Source: Streptosporangium carneum (lineage in GTDB: Bacteria; Actinomycetota; Actinomycetes; Streptosporangiales; Streptosporangiaceae). Taken from it: DNA of 64,000 nt. Below, one piece after another: positions 60,663-64,000 of the stretch. Where the stretch lies: NCBI RefSeq assembly GCF_027922005.1, contig NZ_BSEV01000002.1, positions 62,001 through 126,000 on the forward strand, read 5' to 3'. Position 1 is the stretch's first letter. The number at the start of each line of letters is the position of its first letter. Under the pieces are notes generated by a model that did not search any database, was not told the DNA's origin, and saw only the letters and a list, made by a program, of their open reading frames with translations. Position numbers and translations under genes: made by a program.

Positions 60663-61934
60663 TCAGGCTCCGGCCCGCTCGATCAGGTCGGCGGCCTTGC
60701 GCAGACCGTCACGGCGGCGGATCTCCTCGCCCGCGGCGGCAAGACGTTCACGGAGCTCGGTGTCACCGAGCAACCTCTCGAGCGCTCCGGTCAACTCCTC
60801 GTCGGTGAACGAGTAGGTGGCCAGGCGCACACCGTAGCCGAGCTCGGCGACTCGTTGCGCATTGTCGTACTGATCCCAGAAAAGGGGCAACAGGATCATC
60901 GGCTTGCCGAAGTGCAGCGCCTCCGTGACGGTGTTGTTGCCGCCGTGGGTGATGACCAGGTCGACCAGCGGAAGGACCTTGGTCTGCGGAAGGAACTCCG
61001 CGCCCCACATGTTGTCCGCGAGCTTGATCTCCTCGTGCAGCGGGCCCTTCGAGACGACAAAACGATGCCGAGTTGTGCCCAGAACGTCGATGACTCGCTG
61101 CATCAGCGAGACATCCGCGGAGCCGAGCGAGCCGAGCGAGAAGTAGACCAGCGCGCCGTCCCGCTCGGCGAGCGACGCGGGCAGCTCGAAGCCCTCGTCG
61201 GTCTCCCTGACCGAGGAGTCGAGGCGGTGCCAGCTGTCGTCCAGCGGCCTGGCGTCGGTGTAGTCGGCGATCTCGGGGAAGACGTAGAGGTTCAGGTCGC
61301 CCCGGTGGATGAAGTCCAGGTCCGGCAGCGGCTCCGCGCCCTGCGCGACGACCCACTCGTTGAAGGCGGTCCACAGCTCACGGTGGGTCCGGTCGTACTC
61401 GGCGCGGAAGGCGTCCCACTCGGAGCGGTCGTCGGCGGGCAGGCCCGAGAAGACCGGGGCCACATCCTGACCGCGCACCTCGAGCGGGTTGCAGGAGACG
61501 ATCCGCACGAACGGCCTGCCCGCGGTGAGCAGCGCGGGGAAGGTGATCACGTTGTCCTCGACGATCACGTCGGGCCGCACACGCTCGATAATCGCCTTCA
61601 ACTGCGGCTCGCAGTACTTCGCGCCGTCGACCAGCGCCTCCCAGATCGGCTTCGTCACCGTCTCGAGTTGCTCCGAAGTCGACTTGCGATATTCCGGCGC
61701 GGTGTCCCTGATGAAGTCCTTCCAGAACTGCCCCGGATCCTGCTCCTCTTCGGACGGCGGCGCGAGGTCGACGAGGTCCTCCTCGAATCCGAGGGCCGTC
61801 AATTTCCCCTTCCAGGAGGCCTCAGCTGCGAAAACAACCCGATGACCGCGCTTGCGAAGAATGTCACCGATGCCGATGCAGTTGTTCGTCGGTCCGTAGG
61901 CACTTTCCGGCATGAACAGGATCGTGAGGGACAT
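60663..61934 (-). CDS. GT1/MGT-family glycosyltransferase
   Basis: A 423-residue GT-B enzyme. The N-terminal acceptor domain begins LTILFMPESAYGPTNNCIGI, and the donor domain has VYFSLGSLGSADV and ITHGGNNTVTEALHFGKPMI, then LLPLFWDQYDNAQRVAE. The HGG...N...E and WDQ motifs match macrolide and natural-product glycosyltransferases such as Mgt/OleD. Its job could be drug inactivation or natural-product tailoring. ATG 61934 has GGAGG 4 bp upstream. Confidence 0.9.
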   Translation of the reverse strand: MSLTILFMPESAYGPTNNCIGIGDILRKRGHRVVFAAEASWKGKLTALGFEEDLVDLAPPSEEEQDPGQFWKDFIRDTAPEYRKSTSEQLETVTKPIWEALVDGAKYCEPQLKAIIERVRPDVIVEDNVITFPALLTAGRPFVRIVSCNPLEVRGQDVAPVFSGLPADDRSEWDAFRAEYDRTHRELWTAFNEWVVAQGAEPLPDLDFIHRGDLNLYVFPEIADYTDARPLDDSWHRLDSSVRETDEGFELPASLAERDGALVYFSLGSLGSADVSLMQRVIDVLGTTRHRFVVSKGPLHEEIKLADNMWGAEFLPQTKVLPLVDLVITHGGNNTVTEALHFGKPMILLPLFWDQYDNAQRVAELGYGVRLATYSFTDEELTGALERLLGDTELRERLAAAGEEIRRRDGLRKAADLIERAGA

Positions 61935-61965
61935 CACGCCTCCATGTGACTGGGAGTTAAGCGGC

Positions 61966-62005
61966 TTGAAGAGTGATTCAATTCTTGCTCTAGCTAAAAC
62001 GCTAG
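61966..62005. promoter_or_regulatory. two candidate TetR operators
   Basis: TTGAA-GAGTGA-TTCAA (61966-61981) and CTAGC-TAAAAC-GCTAG (61990-62005) are 16-bp inverted repeats lying 24 bp apart in the gap between the divergent glycosyltransferase and TetR genes. Either or both could bind the regulator. Confidence 0.55.
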
Positions 62006-62060
62006 GAAACGGTCACTATGGACCCCGGTACGGAGCGGGGTCCTGAACGAGTGGGGGATT

Positions 62061-62669
62061 ATGACGCGCAAAAGGCGGGCGGATCGGCGCCTCGATCTCA
62101 TCGCTGCCGCACATCGGGCGATCATCCGACACGGCACCGAGGGAGTGCACCTCAACCACGTCGCCGAGGAGGCCGGTCTGACCTCCGGCGCCGTGCTCTA
62201 CCACTATCCCCAGCTGGGCGAACTGCTGGTCGACGCCCACCACGCGGGGATGGAGCGCTTCTACGAGCAGCGCCTCAAGCGGATCAGCGGCATGCTCGAC
62301 CCTGTCGAGAAACTCGTCGTGACCATCCGCTCCGGGCTGCCCCTCGGACCCGACGACCCGGACGTGCGGCTGCTCAACGAACTCGGCGGGGTCGCCGGGC
62401 GCAACAGGATGTACGCCCTGCTGCTCACCACGCTCTACGACCGCCAGGTCTCGATGTACCAGAGCATCCTGGACACCGGAGCCGCCCTGGGAACCTTCAC
62501 CCTGTCCGGTGACTCCCTCGCCATCGCGCGCAACCTGGTCGCGCTCGAGGATGCGTACGGCTACCGCATAACGGCCCGCCACCCGGTGATCGGCCCTGAT
62601 GAGGCGGCGGAACTGATTCTCGCCTACGCCAGGACCGCTACCGGCAATCCGCTCAAGACGTCTCATTGA
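62061..62669 (+). CDS. TetR/AcrR-family regulator
   Basis: A 202-residue regulator. The N-terminal helix-turn-helix ([39 protein letters not shown]) is typical. The ligand domain is undistinguished. GTGGGGGATT precedes the ATG. It is divergent from the glycosyltransferase-dehydrogenase operon and overlaps the convergent PotA-like gene by 7 bp at its 3' end. Confidence 0.9.
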   Translation: MTRKRRADRRLDLIAAAHRAIIRHGTEGVHLNHVAEEAGLTSGAVLYHYPQLGELLVDAHHAGMERFYEQRLKRISGMLDPVEKLVVTIRSGLPLGPDDPDVRLLNELGGVAGRNRMYALLLTTLYDRQVSMYQSILDTGAALGTFTLSGDSLAIARNLVALEDAYGYRITARHPVIGPDEAAELILAYARTATGNPLKTSH

Positions 62670-64000
62670 GGAATCAGCACCCCGTCCTCGGCCCTCCAGG
62701 TGAGGGTCACCGAGGACCCCGCCTGGACCTGGGTGGCTCCCTGCGTGGCCACCAGGACCGGAGTGGAACGCCCGGCCACGAGGACCGAGACGTGCGAGAC
62801 TCCGCCGTAGAAGCTGACGTCGACGACCTTCCCGCGCAGCACACCCGGGCCGCCGGTCACGGCCTCGCCGTCCGCCGCCACCGCCGGGTCCGCCGCGACC
62901 TCGTCGTCCGCCGCGGCCTCGGACTCCTCCGGGACCTCCCCACCCGCCGCGGCCTCGGACTCCTCCGGGACCTCCTCTCCCGCCGTGACCTCGGAGTCCT
63001 CCGGGCCCGCTGACTCCTCGGAGCCCTCAGACTCCTCAGCGTTCTGCGAGTCCTTCACCGCTTCGGGGACCGCCGTGGCCTCTTCGCCCCTCGACTCCTC
63101 GCCGTCGTCCACGGCTTCCTCGTCGGCCGGGTCGTCACCGTCCACGGCTTCCTCGTCGGCCGGGTCGTCACCGTCCACGGCTTCCTCGTCGGCCGGGTCG
63201 TCACCGTCGACCGGGCTCTCGCTGTCAGCCGCGGCCTCGTCCCCGGACACCTCCTGCGCCTCGCCGTCGGCGACGGCCTCGTCGCCCGTCACGGCCGCCG
63301 CGTCCTCGGAGTCCGTCACAGCCCCGGAGCCCGTCTCGGCCTTGGACTCCGTCTCGGCCTCGGAGTCCTCAGCGGCCGTCACCGCCTCGGGCTCCGTCAC
63401 GGTCTCCTCGTCCAGCCTGAGCCGCTCCGGCCGTACGGCCAGCAGCGCGGCCGTCCCCTCCGGCAGCTCGGAGACCACGGGAAGCACGCCGAGCCCGTCA
63501 CAGGAGAGCCCGCCCGCACGCGCCTCGCCCTCGAAGAGGTTGTTGGCTCCGACGAAACCCGCGACGAACGGCGTCGCGGGCCGCTCGTACAGCGTCACCG
63601 GCGCGTCCACCTGCTCCACCCGGCCGGCGCTGAAGACCGCGATCCGGTCGGCCAGCGACATGGCCTCCTCCTGGTCGTGGGTGACCACGACGAAGGTGAT
63701 CCCGACCTCGTGCTGGAGCCGCTTGAGCTCGAGCTGCATCTCGGCGCGGACCTTCTTGTCCAGGGCGGACAGCGGTTCGTCCAGCAGCAGCAGGCGGGGC
63801 CGCTTCACGATCGCCCTGGCCAGCGCGACCCGCTGCCGCTGGCCGCCGGAGAGCCGGTGGGGTTTCCTTCCCGCCGTCTCGCTCAGGCCGACCTTCTCCA
63901 GGACCTCGGCGACCCGCTCCCGGACCTCGGCCCTCGGCAGTCTCTCCCGCTCCAGGCCGTAGGCGACGTTCTTGGCCACGGTCATGTGCGGGAACAGCGC
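62663..64000 (-). CDS. PotA-like ABC ATPase with acidic insertion (5' part outside window)
   Basis: The gene runs off the right edge, so Walker A is not visible. Seen are [18 protein letters not shown], signature [16 protein letters not shown], Walker [13 protein letters not shown] and [14 protein letters not shown], then the start of a TOBE domain ([23 protein letters not shown]). At about 63420 the TOBE domain is broken by some 185 residues of Asp/Glu/Ala/Ser-rich sequence, including [11 protein letters not shown] three times. The domain resumes with [20 protein letters not shown]. Likely a spermidine/putrescine or Fe3+-type importer ATPase. Confidence 0.88.
   Translation of the reverse strand, partial: ALFPHMTVAKNVAYGLERERLPRAEVRERVAEVLEKVGLSETAGRKPHRLSGGQRQRVALARAIVKRPRLLLLDEPLSALDKKVRAEMQLELKRLQHEVGITFVVVTHDQEEAMSLADRIAVFSAGRVEQVDAPVTLYERPATPFVAGFVGANNLFEGEARAGGLSCDGLGVLPVVSELPEGTAALLAVRPERLRLDEETVTEPEAVTAAEDSEAETESKAETGSGAVTDSEDAAAVTGDEAVADGEAQEVSGDEAAADSESPVDGDDPADEEAVDGDDPADEEAVDGDDPADEEAVDDGEESRGEEATAVPEAVKDSQNAEESEGSEESAGPEDSEVTAGEEVPEESEAAAGGEVPEESEAAADDEVAADPAVAADGEAVTGGPGVLRGKVVDVSFYGGVSHVSVLVAGRSTPVLVATQGATQVQAGSSVTLTWRAEDGVLIPQ
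63108..63206. repeat. 33-bp tandem repeat, three exact copies, inside PotA-like gene
   Basis: The unit beginning TCCACGGCTTCCTCGTCGGC is repeated exactly at 63108, 63141 and 63174. It encodes [11 protein letters not shown] in frame. Copies without any silent change indicate recent expansion or active homogenisation. Confidence 0.95.

Overview
The window is high-GC DNA (mostly about 70% by eye) with actinomycete gene content: two complete 'conservon' quartets (sensor kinase, roadblock, DUF742, GTPase), an XRE/TPR regulator beside an RsbW-like ATPase, DUF2469, two signal peptidases in tandem, and the actinobacterial rpsP-rimM-trmD-rplS-lepB-rnhB and rpsB-tsf-pyrH-frr-cdsA-rlmN blocks. I infer a filamentous actinomycete, probably of the Streptosporangiales. 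The genus cannot be fixed from the sequence alone. I saw no rRNA, tRNA, IS element, phage gene or CRISPR array.

Layout. 1-7.5 kb holds assorted genes: a truncated PfkB kinase, a cation/proton antiporter, a DUF418 membrane protein, and a NUDIX-XRE/TPR-ATPase islet bracketed by an 80-bp inverted repeat. It ends with a small secreted carbohydrate-binding-like protein and an alpha/beta hydrolase. 7.7-15.6 kb is a polyamine uptake and catabolism cluster: FAD amine oxidase, PotC/B/D/A importer and aminobutyraldehyde-type dehydrogenase, divergent from an Lrp/AsnC regulator. 15.8-19.7 kb has a two-gene ABC exporter, rlmN and a SUFU-domain protein. 19.8-24.3 kb (minus strand) is the translation/lipid block rpsB-tsf-pyrH-frr-cdsA, with strong hairpins in the rpsB leader and in the rpsB-tsf and frr-cdsA gaps.

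24.3-31 kb is an accessory block between rpsB and an M23 peptidase gene: ArsR regulator, MFS exporter, APC permease and a family III CoA-transferase. Its spacers are G-poor, low-complexity and full of direct repeats. 31.7-44 kb is a housekeeping run: dprA, yifB, yraN, DUF2469, rnhB, two lepB genes, rplS, trmD, rimM, khpA, rpsP and ffh. A 38-residue membrane ORF is coupled to the ffh stop codon.

44.2-59.1 kb carries the two conservons, both on the minus strand. They flank a plus-strand importer (two permeases, ATPase, lipoprotein) whose last gene is a nitrilase-superfamily protein with alanine where the catalytic cysteine should be. 59.2-64 kb has a second aldehyde dehydrogenase in an operon with a macrolide-type glycosyltransferase, a divergent TetR regulator, and the 3' part of a second PotA-like ATPase whose C-terminal domain is interrupted by a very long acidic repeat insertion.

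The observations most worth follow-up are the cysteine-less nitrilase with its transporter between paired conservons, the acidic insertion in the second PotA, the three-way-junction-like rpsB leader and the rplS leader hairpin, the ffh-coupled micro-ORF, the inverted repeat around the NUDIX/XRE/ATPase islet, and the 22-bp iterons upstream of the MFS gene.
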